A stretch of DNA of 64,000 nucleotides from an uncultured SAR92 cluster bacterium (lineage in GTDB: Bacteria; Pseudomonadota; Gammaproteobacteria; Pseudomonadales; Porticoccaceae), in NCBI GenBank assembly GCA_902596775.1, contig CACJVE010000002.1, forward strand, positions 28,816 through 92,815, in the 5' to 3' direction. Positions 63,978-64,000 of the stretch are shown here, in pieces; position 1 is the first letter of the stretch, and the number at the start of each line of letters is the position of its first letter. The translations under genes and the position numbers were made by a program. Under the pieces are notes generated by a model. That model ran no database searches, had not been told where the DNA came from, and worked only from the letters and a program-made list of their open reading frames with translations.

Positions 63978-64000
63978 TAAACTTGGCTCTCTAAAGTCTC

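Overview
The window is a low-GC chromosome segment from a gammaproteobacterium, probably free-living and marine. The evidence is the enterobacterial-type order caxA-kdsD-kdsC-lptC-lptA-lptB-rpoN facing mlaC-ibaG-murA, plus mreBCD next to gatCAB, a full type II secretion operon, aceK, ppc, and cobalamin salvage under a B12 riboswitch. I cannot name a genus from sequence alone.

Layout. 1-8.2 kb: start of rlmE, yhbY, degS, murA, ibaG, an orphan mlaC, then the Kdo/LPS-transport operon. 8.2-17.3 kb: rpoN (behind a sigma54-like promoter), mgtE, yhdP and mreDCB. 17.5-27 kb: gatCAB, a DUF2256 mini-protein, a FAD oxidoreductase, an acyl-CoA dehydrogenase, an ABC exporter, a GST and a saccharopine-dehydrogenase-like protein. 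27-35.6 kb: an 8.5-kb integrative element inserted in the first codons of ettA. 35.5-51.5 kb: ettA, a thioesterase, a membrane protein, ppc, amt, btuF-cobO-btuB with riboswitch, radA, a DnaT-like/lambda-P-like gene pair and aceK. 51.5-64 kb: a type II secretion operon transcribed right to left as gspE-F-G-H-I-J-K-L-M-C-D-A-B.

The element is the most novel part. It carries a tyrosine recombinase, a minimal HUH-type Rep, a serine resolvase beside a res-like region, a clamp-loader-like AAA+ ATPase, a ribbon-helix-helix-like protein and several proteins I do not recognise. Its left end cuts host ettA after about five codons and leaves a 16-codon stub. Its right end supplies a replacement ettA 5' end, with Shine-Dalgarno and possible promoter, but with AUC (or AUU) where AUG should be. 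Three copies of a 16-bp palindrome lie in its intergenic regions. Recombinase arm-like repeats cluster at both ends. Four consecutive genes of its leftward operon are joined by the same Shine-Dalgarno/stop/start cassette. I read it as a phage-satellite-like or mobilisable element that rebuilds the essential-type gene it interrupts.

A second theme is non-canonical initiation. Besides ettA, mreC and gspK can encode their required N-terminal membrane segments only if they start at AUC and AUU respectively, each behind a good Shine-Dalgarno. I saw no tRNA, rRNA, CRISPR array or transposase.
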